Origin: Streptomyces sp. NBC_01446
GTDB lineage: Bacteria; Actinomycetota; Actinomycetes; Streptomycetales; Streptomycetaceae
Reading direction: 5' to 3'
DNA: 64,000 nucleotides
NCBI RefSeq assembly: GCF_026340095.1
Contig: NZ_JAPEPO010000001.1
Span: forward strand, 744,001 to 808,000
The notes beneath the pieces were generated by a model. That model did not search any database. It was given only the letters and a program-made list of their open reading frames with translations, and was not told the origin of the DNA. Below are positions 1 through 9,455 of this stretch, one piece after another; the stretch's first letter is position 1, and each line of letters begins with the position of its first letter. The translations under genes and the position numbers were made by a program.

Positions 1-697
1 CGCGCATCGCGTGGGCCACCATGGCCTCGGGGGTGCCGGGCGCGGCGGTGACGATGCGGGCGGCGGCGCGGGCGAGGCCGTGCAGCGAGACAGAGAACAG
101 GGGTGCGCCGCAGCCGTCGGCGGTCACCTGGGCGATCCGCTGTCCGGTGAGGCCCTCGACGATCTCCGCGATGGCCTGCTGGAGGGAGTGGGCCGGGTCG
201 AGGTAGTCGTCGAGGGACCAGTCGTTGAGCCGCGCCGTGTAGAGCATGGCCGCGTGCTTGCCCGAGCAGTTCTGTGCGAGGCGGGAGGGCAGCCGCCCCC
301 CGCGCACCCAGTCCTCCCGGATGACCGGGTCGAAGGGCAGGTCCGTGACATTGCGCAGCTGGTCCTCCGACAGACCGGCCAGCTCCAGGATCCGGCGGGT
401 CCCGGCCAGGTGCCGCTCCTCGCCGGAGTGGCTGGCGGCGGTCAGCGCGAGCAGCTCGCCGTCCAGCGGCAGCCCGGCCCGCAGCATCGCCACGGCCTGG
501 ACGGGCTTGAGGGCCGAGCGCGGGTAGAAGGCGGCCTCGATGTCGCCGATCTGCAGGTCCACGCTGCCGTCGGCGCCCAGCACGACCACCGAGCCGTAGT
601 GGATGCCCTCGATGACACCGCCGCGGACGAGGTAAGCGACCGGCGCGTGGAGCGGTTCCCGGATCACCGGGGCCTCGGCCACCGAACCTCCGTACAT
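1..697 (-). CDS. L-asparaginase II family protein (partial, 3' end outside window)
   Basis: The reverse-strand frame gives an uninterrupted protein that runs off the left edge. It resembles the bacterial asparaginase II family (PF06089), with features such as YPRSALKPVQA, TAASHSGEERH and QNCSGKHAAML, which are conserved in that family. It would hydrolyse asparagine to aspartate and ammonia in the cytoplasm. It lies 11 bp downstream of an asparagine-type permease on the same strand, so uptake and deamidation are probably co-transcribed. The start is uncertain: ATG at 697 has no clear ribosome binding site, whereas GTG at 682 is preceded by GGAGG with a 4-base spacer. About 230 residues are visible; the C-terminus is not in the window. 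Confidence 0.88.
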   Translation of the reverse strand, partial: MYGGSVAEAPVIREPLHAPVAYLVRGGVIEGIHYGSVVVLGADGSVDLQIGDIEAAFYPRSALKPVQAVAMLRAGLPLDGELLALTAASHSGEERHLAGTRRILELAGLSEDQLRNVTDLPFDPVIREDWVRGGRLPSRLAQNCSGKHAAMLYTARLNDWSLDDYLDPAHSLQQAIAEIVEGLTGQRIAQVTADGCGAPLFSVSLHGLARAAARIVTAAPGTPEAMVAHAMR

Positions 698-708
698 CAC
701 TGCCGGAT

Positions 709-2157
709 TCACGCGTCCGCTCCGTCGCGTATTCCCGCCACCCGGCGGCGTACCCCGTACCAACCCGCGACGAGCGCCGCCGCGATCAGCGGCAGACACA
801 GCACGGTCGTACGTCCCGCGCCTCCGTCGGCGTACATCAGCGCCAGCACGGAGACCAGGAAGACGATCGTCACGATCTCGGTCCACGGCGAGCCGGGCAG
901 GCGATAACTGGGCCTGGTCAGCTCGCCGTTCTGGGTCTTCTGCCAGAACATCAGGTGACAGAGCATGATCATGCCCCAGGTGGAGAGGATGCCGATCGCC
1001 GCGAAGTTCAGCACGATCTCGAAGGCGTCGGTGGGGACGACGAAGTTGAGGGCGACGCCGATGACGCAGATGCCGCTGGTGAGCAGGATGCCGCCGTAGG
1101 GGACCTGGCTGCGGCTCATCACGCCGGTGAACCTGGGTGCCGAGCCGGACATCGCCATGGAGCGCAGGATGCGGCCGGTGGAGTACAGGCCGGAGTTGAG
1201 GGACGACATGGCCGCGGTGAGCACGACCAGGTTCATGACGCCGCCCGCGGCGGGGATGCCGACGTTCGACAGCACGGTGACGAAGGGGCTCTGGGCGGCG
1301 CTGTACGAGCTCCAGGGCAGCAGCATCGACAGGAGGACCACGGAACCGACGTAGAAGAGGCCGACGCGCCACATGATCGAGTTGATCGCCTTGGGCATGA
1401 TCTTCTCGGGGTTCTCGGTCTCGCCCGCCGCGACGCCCACCAGCTCGACGGAGGCGTAGGCGAAGACGACGCCCTGGACGATCAGCAGCATCGGCAGCAG
1501 GCCGTTGGGGAAGATGCCGCCGTTGTCGATGATCAGGGACGGGCCGGGGTTGTGGCCGTCGACGGGGTGCTGGGTGACCAGCAGGAAGATGCCGATGAGC
1601 ATGAAGACGACGAGCGCGCTCACCTTGATGATGGCGAACCAGAACTCCAGTTCGCCGAACATCTTCACAGATATGAGGTTCACGGTGAGGACGACGGCGA
1701 GCGCGATGAGCGCGATCACCCACTGCGGGATGTCGGAGAACATGCCCCAGTAGTGGGTGTAGACGGCCACGGCGGTGATGTCGGCGATGCCGGTGGTGGC
1801 CCAGTTCAGGAAGTACATCCAGCCCGCGACATACGCGCCCTTCTCGCCGAGGAACTCACGGGCGTAGGAGACGAACGCGCCCGACGACGGGCGGTACAGG
1901 ACGAGTTCGCCGAGCGCGCGGACGACGAGGAAGGCGAAGAGGCCGCAGACCGCGTAGGCGACGAAGAGGGAGGGTCCGGCGTCGGCGAGGCGGCCGCCAG
2001 CGCCGAGGAAGAGGCCGGTGCCGATGGCACCGCCGATGGCGATCATGTTGACGTGCCGGGACTTCAGCGACTTGCTGTAGCCCGCGTCTCCGGCGTCGAC
2101 GTGCGCGGACGATTTCGTGGTGGATATGGCCTCCTGTGGGAGGGACTGCTCGCTCAC
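709..2157 (-). CDS. ansP: L-asparagine permease (APC superfamily)
   Basis: A 482-residue polytopic membrane protein of the amino acid transporter family (APC, AnsP/GabP-like). Signature segments include the first-helix motif [13 protein letters not shown] near residue 42, a glycine-rich first membrane segment, and about 12 hydrophobic helices. The pattern of family residues ([16 protein letters not shown] near residue 240) fits proton-coupled amino acid permeases of the asparagine/GABA group. Its ATG overlaps the stop codon of the upstream GntR regulator (ATGA), so translation is probably coupled, and an asparaginase follows 11 bp downstream. The neighbourhood supports asparagine as substrate; exact specificity is inferred from family and context. 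Confidence 0.92.
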   Translation of the reverse strand: MSEQSLPQEAISTTKSSAHVDAGDAGYSKSLKSRHVNMIAIGGAIGTGLFLGAGGRLADAGPSLFVAYAVCGLFAFLVVRALGELVLYRPSSGAFVSYAREFLGEKGAYVAGWMYFLNWATTGIADITAVAVYTHYWGMFSDIPQWVIALIALAVVLTVNLISVKMFGELEFWFAIIKVSALVVFMLIGIFLLVTQHPVDGHNPGPSLIIDNGGIFPNGLLPMLLIVQGVVFAYASVELVGVAAGETENPEKIMPKAINSIMWRVGLFYVGSVVLLSMLLPWSSYSAAQSPFVTVLSNVGIPAAGGVMNLVVLTAAMSSLNSGLYSTGRILRSMAMSGSAPRFTGVMSRSQVPYGGILLTSGICVIGVALNFVVPTDAFEIVLNFAAIGILSTWGMIMLCHLMFWQKTQNGELTRPSYRLPGSPWTEIVTIVFLVSVLALMYADGGAGRTTVLCLPLIAAALVAGWYGVRRRVAGIRDGADA

Positions 2158-2885
2158 GCCTCGGGTCCGCCTTCCGTGGGGGTGTCCGTACGCGCGGAGC
2201 GCACGATGTCGGTGAGGGTGTTTTCCACGCGGTCAAGGTGATGGGACATCGCCTCGACCGCGTCGTGTTCGCTGCCGTCGATCAGAGCCTCGACGATCGC
2301 CCGGTGCTCGCGGTTGGACTGCTCGCGCCTGCCACCGAGTTCGTTCAGGAAGGCCGACTGGCGGGCCAGTGCGTCCCGGATCTCCTCGATGACCCGGCGG
2401 AAGACCGGGTTCCGGGACGCCTCGGCGACCGCGATGTGGAAGAGCGTGTCCATCGCGACCCACGCGGTTGTGTCGGTCTCCCGCTCCATCCGGTCCAGGA
2501 GGTGGGCGAGGTGGTCGAGGTTCTCCGGTGTACGGCGCATCGCCGCGTACCCGGCGACGGGGATCTCGACATGGCGCCGCACTTCGAGCAGGTCGCTGGC
2601 CGCGTAGTCGCCGAAGGTGGGGTCCTCGACGGTGTTGGCAACGACGAAGGTGCCCTTGCCGGTCTTGGAGACAGTCAGGCCCATGGTCTGCAGGGCCCGC
2701 AGGGCCTCCCGCAGCACAGGCCGGCTGATCTCCAGGCTGCGGCACAGCTCCGCCTCGGAAGGGAGCTTGTCGCCGATGGCGTACTCGCCGCGCTCGATAG
2801 CGCCGCGGAGGTGGGTCAGCACCGCTTCCATGGCGCTGACGCGCCGCAGTGCCGGTCCACCTGTCTGGCTGTCTGACAGGTTCAC
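2154..2885 (-). CDS. GntR-family transcriptional regulator, FadR subfamily
   Basis: A 243-residue regulator. Residues about 20-85 form the winged helix-turn-helix ([19 protein letters not shown]), and residues about 95-230 form an all-helical FCD ligand-binding domain with the usual metal-site histidines (for example in [15 protein letters not shown] and [11 protein letters not shown]). It is first in a three-gene run with the asparagine permease and asparaginase and overlaps the permease start, so it probably regulates this operon, perhaps in response to an amino acid or dicarboxylate. The GTG at 2885 is taken as the start; ATG at 2831 (MEAVLTHL) is an alternative that begins just before the DNA-binding domain and would place the nearby palindrome upstream of the gene. 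Confidence 0.9.
   Translation of the reverse strand: MNLSDSQTGGPALRRVSAMEAVLTHLRGAIERGEYAIGDKLPSEAELCRSLEISRPVLREALRALQTMGLTVSKTGKGTFVVANTVEDPTFGDYAASDLLEVRRHVEIPVAGYAAMRRTPENLDHLAHLLDRMERETDTTAWVAMDTLFHIAVAEASRNPVFRRVIEEIRDALARQSAFLNELGGRREQSNREHRAIVEALIDGSEHDAVEAMSHHLDRVENTLTDIVRSARTDTPTEGGPEA
2859..2881. promoter_or_regulatory. Candidate autoregulatory operator of the GntR regulator
   Basis: An inverted repeat with 7-bp arms (ACCTGTC and GACAGGT) separated by 9 bp; the inner part also reads as the smaller palindrome CTGTCTGACAG. It lies over the first codons of the GntR gene if the GTG start is used, or just upstream if the internal ATG is used. FadR-type regulators commonly bind such palindromes at their own promoters. 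No binding data are implied. Confidence 0.45.
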
Positions 2886-2974
2886 GGGAGTGATCCTGCG
2901 GGTAGCGAGAGGGCGCTGTCAAGAAGTGCGAAAAGAAAAACATAAGGCCTCAAAATCGGCCCCCTCCCGCGCGA

Positions 2975-3110
2975 TCAGCCGTTGAGCAGGCCCGCGGCGA
3001 GCAGACCCAATAGCTGGGCGTCCTTCAGCTCGTACAGGTCGGCGCCGGTCAGGGCGGGAATCCTGGGGATGAAAGAGAGCCGTGTGGCGGCCGGCGGTCC
3101 TGTGGGGTTC
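2975..3110 (-). pseudogene. C-terminal remnant of an unidentified gene
   Basis: The reverse strand reads about 45 codons with strong streptomycete codon bias, ending in LTGADLYELKDAQLLG and a few more residues before a TGA stop at 2975-2977. No start is seen and the frame is lost upstream, where the transposase scrap begins. It looks like the surviving 3' end of a host gene cut by the adjacent mobile element. The family is not recognised. Confidence 0.4.
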
Positions 3111-3159
3111 CAGAACCCGGCCTGGCCCCGTGACCAGCCGCGGATGGGTAGAGCAACGC

Positions 3160-3815
3160 GCGCCGGACAGGATCTCGGACTGTGTCGCTACGACTGCACT
3201 ACCTGGACTTCACCCGCCTGCTCGGCCGGCTGGCACTTCTCCGCCGCTCCTCAGCGTCCAAGGACATCGAACTGCTGGTACCTGCGGCACGAGGTCGCGG
3301 TGCTGCGCCGCACGAACCCCAAACCAAGCTTCGACTGGGCCGACCGCGCCTACCTCACCGCCCTGATCCGAGAGCTACCCCAGCAACTGCGACGGCACCG
3401 TCCCATCACGCCCGACACGATTCTGCGGCGGCACCGCCGGCTAGGGACGAAAAAGTGGACGTACCGACCGGACGAGCCGCCCGCCGATCGACCAGGCGAT
3501 CGCCGCGCTCATCGAACGACTCACCCTGGAAAACACCTCATGGGGATACCAGCGCATCCAGCATGAGCTGCTCAAACTCGGCCACCGCGTGGGTGCTTCG
3601 ACGATCCGCAGGATCCTCAAGTCCCGCAAGCTACCCCCGGCACCGCAACGGCAGACCGATACGACGTGGCGGCAGTTCCTGCGCACCCAGGCCGAAACTC
3701 GCTACGTGCACATCCTCGGAGTGACCAGCCATCCGGACGGGCCGTGGGCCACACACCCACGCCCGGAGTCTCCTGATCGACCTCGGCCACCGAGCATCCG
3801 AGTTCACCTTGAGCC
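3160..3815 (+). pseudogene. Degenerate DDE integrase (rve-type transposase)
   Basis: Pieces of a Streptomyces rve-type transposase are spread over three frames: SASKDIELL, then HEVAVLRR, then IERLTLENTSWGYQRIQ and VGASTIRRILKSRKLPPAP, then YVHILGVTSHPDGPW, and finally ARSLLIDLGHRASEF. Several frameshifts are needed to join them. The segment carrying the first catalytic aspartate is missing between the WRQFLRTQAET and YVHILGVT parts, and everything after about 3815 is lost. It is therefore an inactive remnant lying directly upstream of the glutamate decarboxylase gene. Confidence 0.8.
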
Positions 3816-3875
3816 GCTGCCTGCCTCGGCGTGTCCCTCGCCGAGGCAGGCAGCGGCTGCTGTTTGAATCGCCAT

Positions 3876-5240
3876 ATGACTAAGCGTGACGACGCGGCCC
3901 TGTTCGGCAACCGGTTCTTGACCATGCCCGCTCCCTCGGGGACCTTCCCCGTGGAAGGCATGGCCGCGACGGACGCAATGAGGCTGCTTGATGTGGACCT
4001 CGCCATGGAGGGTGACCCGCAGCGTAACCTCGCCACGTTTGTCACCACTTGGATGGAGCCGGAGGCGCAACGGATCATCGCCGAGAATCTCCACCGCAAT
4101 TTCATCGACCACGCGGAGTACCCGATTTCCGCCGAGATCGAGCAACGTTGCGTGCGCATGCTCGCCGACCTCTTCAACGCGCCGGGCAAGACAACCGGAT
4201 GTCGGACCCAGGGCTCGTCCGAGGCGATCATGCTCGGGGCGCTATCGCTGAAGTGGAAGTGGCGGCAGCGCCGCCAGGCGGCCAATCTGTCGGTCGACCG
4301 ACCCAACTTGATCTTCGGCGGGGACGTCCACGTCGTGTGGGAGAAGTTCTGCCGCTACTTCGACGTCGAGCCGCGGATCGTGCCGCTTGCCGAGGGCAAG
4401 TACACGATCGGCCCGGAGGATGTGGAGCCTCGCCTCGACGGGAACACGATCGGCGTCGTCGCCGTCCTCGGCACCACGTTCACCGGCCACAAGGACGACG
4501 TCGTCGGGATCGACAAGCTCCTGCGGGACGTCCGCAAGGAGCGGGACCTCGACATCCCGATCCATGTTGACGGAGCCAGCGGCGCATTCGTGTGGCCCTT
4601 TCTCTACCCGGACTCGAAATGGGACTTCCGGCTCGAGCAGGTCCGTTCGATCAACGTCTCGGGACACAAGTACGGCCTGGTCTACCCCGGCATCGGCTGG
4701 CTGGTCTTTCGCGAGGAGTCCGACCTGCCCAAGGACCTCGTGTTCCACGAGAACTACTTGGGCAAGACCGACGCGACGTTCACGCTGAACTTCTCTACCG
4801 GCGCGTCGATGGTGCTCGCGCAGTACTACAACTTCGTCCGGCTCGGTCGCCAGGGCTACACCTACGTCATGAAGATGTTGCAGGAGAACTCCCACGTGTT
4901 GGCGGACAACCTGCGTAGCAGCGGCCGCTTCGAAGTGATCGGGAGCGACCTCGAGCAGCTGCCGCTGGTCGCTTTCCGTCTCGTCGGCAAGCACGCCTAC
5001 GACGAGTCCGACGTCGCCTGGCAACTCTCGGCCGAGCGCGGCTGGATGGTGCCGGCGTACACGCTCCCGCCCAACGCGGAGCGGGTGAAGATCATGCGTG
5101 CCCTGGTCAAGGAAACCCTGAGCCGCGAGCAGATCGATCGCCTGAGCCAGGACATTGCCGACGCGTGTCGCACTTTGGACGACAAGGGTGCGACCCATGA
5201 GACCGAGCGGGCCCAAGTCAAGCGCGGCACCGGCTACTGA
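3876..5240 (+). CDS. gadB: Glutamate decarboxylase (PLP-dependent)
   Basis: A 454-residue cytoplasmic enzyme of PLP fold type I that converts glutamate to GABA and CO2, consuming a proton. Family landmarks are NLATFVTTWM near residue 51, GSSEAIMLG at 113, HVDGASG at 230 and the cofactor-binding lysine in SGHKYGL (Lys265). Length is normal for bacterial GadB. The frame extends upstream to 3831, but MTKRDD at 3876 aligns better with family N-termini. It stands alone between two broken transposases, with no GABA/glutamate antiporter or GABA catabolic gene adjacent, so either an antiporter is elsewhere or the gene was carried in. A role in acid or redox stress is inferred from the family. Confidence 0.92.
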   Translation: MTKRDDAALFGNRFLTMPAPSGTFPVEGMAATDAMRLLDVDLAMEGDPQRNLATFVTTWMEPEAQRIIAENLHRNFIDHAEYPISAEIEQRCVRMLADLFNAPGKTTGCRTQGSSEAIMLGALSLKWKWRQRRQAANLSVDRPNLIFGGDVHVVWEKFCRYFDVEPRIVPLAEGKYTIGPEDVEPRLDGNTIGVVAVLGTTFTGHKDDVVGIDKLLRDVRKERDLDIPIHVDGASGAFVWPFLYPDSKWDFRLEQVRSINVSGHKYGLVYPGIGWLVFREESDLPKDLVFHENYLGKTDATFTLNFSTGASMVLAQYYNFVRLGRQGYTYVMKMLQENSHVLADNLRSSGRFEVIGSDLEQLPLVAFRLVGKHAYDESDVAWQLSAERGWMVPAYTLPPNAERVKIMRALVKETLSREQIDRLSQDIADACRTLDDKGATHETERAQVKRGTGY

Positions 5241-5422
5241 CGCACCTGCAAGACCATCGTTGACTGATCTATCTAGAGCTACGGATCATAAGGTCGCGTG
5301 CAGCCGTGCCACATCATCGGTCAACCACGGTCAACTACGGCCCGTCGCAGTCGAGATGCGCCGTTCACCTGGGCTGCCGCTACAGCCGGAGTGTGCGGGT
5401 GCCGATTAATCATCCGGCCTGG

Positions 5423-6513
5423 TCAAGCGGCATGCTGGTACTCGTGAAGGGTTCCGCCGAGTCGATCTCGTCGGTGGACCTTCAGGTGCCCGATCCATCC
5501 AGGTTCGGTGATCGGTTCGGACAGCGGACGGAGAGGAGCCCCCTGATGCAGGGTCCGGTGCGGCCGATGCCCGTTGCAGAAGGACTCGAACTCGAGCAGC
5601 GTGTGGAGGAGTTGGTGCTGGTTCCATAGGGGGGCGCGGTCCAGCAGCTCGCGCCGGCAGGTCTGTATCCACCGTTCCATCACCGAGTTCATCCGGGGCA
5701 TCCGGACACCGCTCTTGACGACCGCCAGCCCGGCATCGGCGAGCACGGCGTCGAAACGCTGCGGTGAACTTGGAGTCGCGGTCCCGGATCAGGAACCTGG
5801 CTCTGCCGCCCGCGTCCTCCAAGTCCATGACGAGATTGCGCCCGAGCTGCACCACCCACCGGGCTCAGGGGTGCGCGGTGGCGCCCAGGATCCGGATTCT
5901 CCGGGTGGCGTGCTCGATAACCACGAAGACGTACAGGCGCGACCCGGCAAGAGTGTGGGTCTCGAACAGATCGCACGCGAGCAGCGCGCCGGCCTGGCTG
6001 CGCAGGAAGGCAGCCCAGGTCGTGCTCTCGCGTTCGGGCGCGAGCGGGATGCCGCTCGCGAAGGATCTCCCAGACCGTGGAGGCGGCGACCCTGATGCCC
6101 AGCGCCGCGAGCTCGCCGTGGATCCGTCGATACCCCCACGAGCTGTTTTCGCTTGCCAGGCGCAGGACCAGGGCGCGTATGGAGCGGACGGTGGGTGGGC
6201 GGCCGCGTCGCTTCGGCACGCAGGTCGCGGCATGGTGCCGCTTGAGCAGGTCACCGTGCCAGCGCAGCAGCGTGTCCACACGTACCAGGAGCAGGAGATG
6301 CCGCAGTTTCTCCCTTGGGAGGTGGTGGAGCAGGCCGGCGAGGATGACGCGGTCGGTGTCGTTGAACGCGGGCTTGCCGACCTGGCGTTGCAGGATCAGC
6401 AGCTGGTGCCGCAGCGTCAGGATCTCGATCTCCTTGCCCCGGTCACTCATCGGCAGCAGGCGCAGGAGCGCGAAGACGTTGGTGGCAGCGCGGTAGGCCA
6501 GGCGCAGCAGCAC
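5423..6513 (-). pseudogene. Frameshifted IS3/rve-type transposase
   Basis: A complete transposase can be assembled on the reverse strand. The N-terminal helical region is MLLRLAYRAATNVFALLRLL. The DDE core carries its three acidic landmarks in CDLFETHT, LIRDRDSKF and MNSVMERW, and the protein ends at RLGGTLHEYQHAA. Reading it requires two frameshifts, near 6060 and 5760, and passing a TGA at 5865-5867 that replaces one codon between ATAHP and ARWVVQLGRN. All domains are present but no active product is possible. It is closely related to the other integrase fragments at 14.5-16.4 kb and 18.6-19.3 kb. Confidence 0.85.
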
Positions 6514-6977
6514 GACAGTTCATCATGCCGCTTCTTCCCAGTCCGGGTGAAGACAGCGGGCGGTCGGCGGGTACGGCCCAAAGTCAGCGATCAAGGCGGT
6601 CACCTGGGCGGATGATTTATCGGCACCCGCAGTGCGCATCGAATGGGCCGGGTGAGGCACCCGCATGGCAGCACTTCCGCCGTCCGCGTTCGGCCTAGAG
6701 GGCCGGTACAGTCCGCGATCGACGGGGGGAATCAGCGACGACAGACTCTCCGAAGTGCCCGCACTCTGCCCTAGAAGCCGACAGTCGTTCCCTTCGGACA
6801 GAAATAGGAGAGTTACCACCCACTCAGCCGCTGCCCCGGCCGATCCTCACAGCGTTGACAGCCGCAACGCGCAGACCGCCACACTCAGATGGGCTCGCGG
6901 CCAATGAGTTCCTCGGTTCCCCTCCAGGCGCCAACTGGCCGCGTCGCCAGGTGACCAGGCCCAACTTCCGGGCGTGA
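6514..6977. other. Gene-free stretch between two IS elements
   Basis: No reading frame here has convincing codon bias or family similarity, and no strong hairpin was found. It separates the broken integrase from the left end of the IS630 element. Confidence 0.4.
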
Positions 6978-8231
6978 CTAGTAGACCGTCGTAGCTAATT
7001 TTTGGGATAAAGGTGACGTAGTTTGGTGCGTGCGTCGTGGGTGGTGAACTGCCAGTTCACTTGGCGTTGGTCGGTGTTGGTGGCGTTCTGCCAGGCCGAG
7101 AGTTCGGTGTTGAGGATGTCGAGGTCGTTGATCCGGCGGTCGAGGCATTGGCGGGTCAGCGCGGAGAGTTCGATCTCGGCGATGTTGAGCCATGACCCGT
7201 GTTTGGGCGTGTGGTGGATCTCGAGGCGTTGGGCCAGCGCGAAGGCCTCTTCTGGTTCGAAGGCCTCGTACAGTGAGGCGATGGTGTGGGTGTTGAGGTT
7301 GTCCATCACCAGCACCACGGCCTCGGCGTCGGGGTAATCCACGCTCAGCAGCTGTTTGATCTGGCCGGCCCAGTCGATCCGGGTCCGCTGGGACAGTGCC
7401 TGAACTCGACGCCACCCGCGCAGGGGTTCGACCCACACGAAGATTGAGCACGTGCCGCAGCGGATGTACTCGCTGTCCTGGCAGGTGTCGTGGCCAGGGC
7501 GGGCCGGGAGCGGGGCGCGGGCATGGTCGAGGAGCTGGTAGGGCTTCTCGTCCATGCACACGACCGGACGTGCTGGGTCATAGGGCCGGGCATAGATGGC
7601 CAGTACGTCTTCCATCCGGGCCGCGAACTGCGCGTTTGCCTTCGGTGGGATGGTCCAGCACTTCTTCAGATGAGGACGCAGTTTCGTTTTTTTAAGACCC
7701 GCCCGATGGTGGAGTGATCCAGGTTCGGGATGTCCTCGACCAGCGCGACATGCTTCTCCAGCAGCCGCAGGGACCACCGGGTATAGCCCTGGGGTGGCTG
7801 TGAGCATGCCATCGCGATCAGCCGGGCTTCGACCTCACCGGTCACCGGCGAGGGTACCGGCGGCAGCTCGCGCTTCTTCCGGGCGATCGTGGCGTGAACA
7901 TCGCCACCGGTCTCGGCGAACCGCTTGGCCACCAGCCGCAGTGTCTCGCCCGAGACTCCGGCCCGGGCCGCGACCGCGTCCTGCGAGCCGATCGCGCCTG
8001 CAGAGGTGTCGAGCGCGAGCAGCACCCGCGCCCTTCTGATCACCGAGGCTGGATGGATACCCGTCGTGGTTACCCGAACCAGCTCTTCACGATCAGCCGC
8101 GGTCAGCACCACCGGCCTCTTCTTCTGCGAACCCATCACCCCAACTCCCGTCCGGCAGAAGGGAAGCAACATCTGCCGGACCCCACCATCCCAACCAAAC
8201 AACCCAGAACTAAGCAACGACACGCTACTAG
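6978..8231 (-). mobile_element. IS630-family insertion sequence (apparently complete)
   Basis: The element is about 1,254 bp and is bounded by CTAG at 6978-6981 and 8228-8231. The ends are imperfect terminal inverted repeats of about 29 bp. Both begin CTAGTAG and share GTCGT, GCT and a final GGG; most other positions match. IS630 elements insert at TA and duplicate it, which fits the TA within each CTAG (6979-6980 and 8229-8230). It encodes one transposase in two frames joined at an A7 run. A truncated relative is present at 14217-14378. Confidence 0.8.
6995..8136 (-). CDS. IS630-family transposase, predicted -1 programmed frameshift
   Basis: OrfA starts at ATG 8136 and carries the helix-turn-helix ([19 protein letters not shown]). 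It ends shortly after a run of seven A residues (reverse strand, 7693-7687). OrfB, in the -1 frame, carries the DDE core: [23 protein letters not shown] and [16 protein letters not shown]. It ends at HLYPKN. In the OrfA frame the run reads TTA AAA AAA, that is A_AAA_AAA, a classic -1 slippery heptamer, and slipping back one base gives a continuous protein of about 380 residues. IS630 elements are known to use frameshifting. The codon before the run is TTA, the rare bldA-dependent leucine codon. Confidence 0.8.
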
Positions 8232-8499
8232 TGTCAGCGCAGCTGGCAGGCTCGGCCGGGCTGCAGAACAGCAGGCGCCCGCCAGGGTCCGTGACGACCA
8301 CCGACTTCACGGCGTTCTGGTTGTTCTTCCCGGAGATGAACTTGTCCTGGTCCTTACGTCCGGCGGCCGGACGACGCACCCGGGTGCTTCCCGCGGCCCT
8401 CTCCGGCGAGCGGCGGATCGAAACCGCCCCTCAACCACGCCACCGGCCAGGCGCAGACCGTGCTTGCCTCAGCCGTGGCCGCTCACCCGGCTCTGCGCC

Positions 8500-9396
8500 T
8501 CAGATCGCTTCGGCCTCGGGGCGGACGACCTGCTCGGCAAAGGTGCCGAGTCGCGTGGCCAACTGCTCGAGCGCGGCGGCCGCGTAGTGGTCGGGGCTCC
8601 AGCATGCGTGGATGGGGAGCTGGACGGGAGCGCCATCGGTGTCGAGGACGAGCACGGGACGGGTGCCGAATCGCGGCAACTCGGTCCCGATCGCGACGCC
8701 ACGCCGCCCTGCCGCCAGGGCGTGGCGCATCTGTTCCCACGGGACCTCGGTGTGGCGTTGATACCGGAGTCGGGCCGCGATGACAGCTGCGTCGAGAACG
8801 GTGCGCGTCGGGTCCGTTCGGCCCGGAAGGAGGAGAGGCTGCTCCATCAGTTCGTCCAGCGTGACGCTGGTGTCGCGGGCCCAGGGGTGGCCCGGGTTGA
8901 CGTAGGCGTGGAGCGGCACGCGGGTGAGGCGTTGCCAGGCAAGGCCGCCCGCGGGGGGCACGTTCGCGGCGATGCCGAAGTCGTGTCCGGCGGCGACCGC
9001 CTCGTGCACCTCGTCGCCGAGGACCGAGACGACGGCGATGAACGGGTCGTCGTCGTCGAGGGTGGCGACGAAGGGAGCGAGGACGTAGTCCAGCGTGGTG
9101 GGGGCGGCCACGCAGGAGATCCGGGTCAGCTGTCCGTCGGCCAGCTGTCCCGCGACCGTCGTCAGCCGGTCGGCCCGGGTGAGTAGGTCGTGCGCCAGAT
9201 CGAGGGTGTGGCGGCCCGCGTCGGTGAGGGACAGCCGATGGCCGTTGCGGCGGAAGAGCGTGACGCCGAGGTCGCGCTCGAGGCGCTGGATCTGGCGGGA
9301 CACCGCGGGCTGAGCGATGTGCAGCTGGTCGGCGGCGGCCGTGACGGTACCGAGTTGCGCGACAGTCAGAAAGCACCGGAGGTGGCGTAGTTCCAT
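8500..9396 (-). CDS. LysR-family transcriptional regulator
   Basis: A 298-residue LysR-type regulator. The N-terminal helix-turn-helix occupies residues 1-60 (TVTAAADQLHIAQPAVSRQIQRLE), and a periplasmic-binding-fold effector domain fills the rest. It is transcribed divergently from the serine hydrolase/NCS1 permease pair that starts at 9456, with only about 60 bp between starts, the usual arrangement for a LysR regulator and its target. It most likely controls those genes in response to their substrate or product. The effector cannot be predicted from sequence alone. Confidence 0.92.
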   Translation of the reverse strand: MELRHLRCFLTVAQLGTVTAAADQLHIAQPAVSRQIQRLERDLGVTLFRRNGHRLSLTDAGRHTLDLAHDLLTRADRLTTVAGQLADGQLTRISCVAAPTTLDYVLAPFVATLDDDDPFIAVVSVLGDEVHEAVAAGHDFGIAANVPPAGGLAWQRLTRVPLHAYVNPGHPWARDTSVTLDELMEQPLLLPGRTDPTRTVLDAAVIAARLRYQRHTEVPWEQMRHALAAGRRGVAIGTELPRFGTRPVLVLDTDGAPVQLPIHACWSPDHYAAAALEQLATRLGTFAEQVVRPEAEAI

Positions 9397-9455
9397 GCCT
9401 CATCATGCCGAAACGGCATCATGATGGGTAGTAGTTAGGTCTTGGACAGGAGTAG

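Noticed and set aside
955..2241. Long plus-strand open frame opposite the asparagine permease
   Set aside because: Composition is His/Asp/Gly-rich as expected for the antisense of a high-GC gene, and the reverse-strand frame has full family similarity.
5306..5350. Short tandem GGTCAACYACGG sequence near the broken transposase end
   Set aside because: Only two imperfect units; too little to call an attachment site or iteron.
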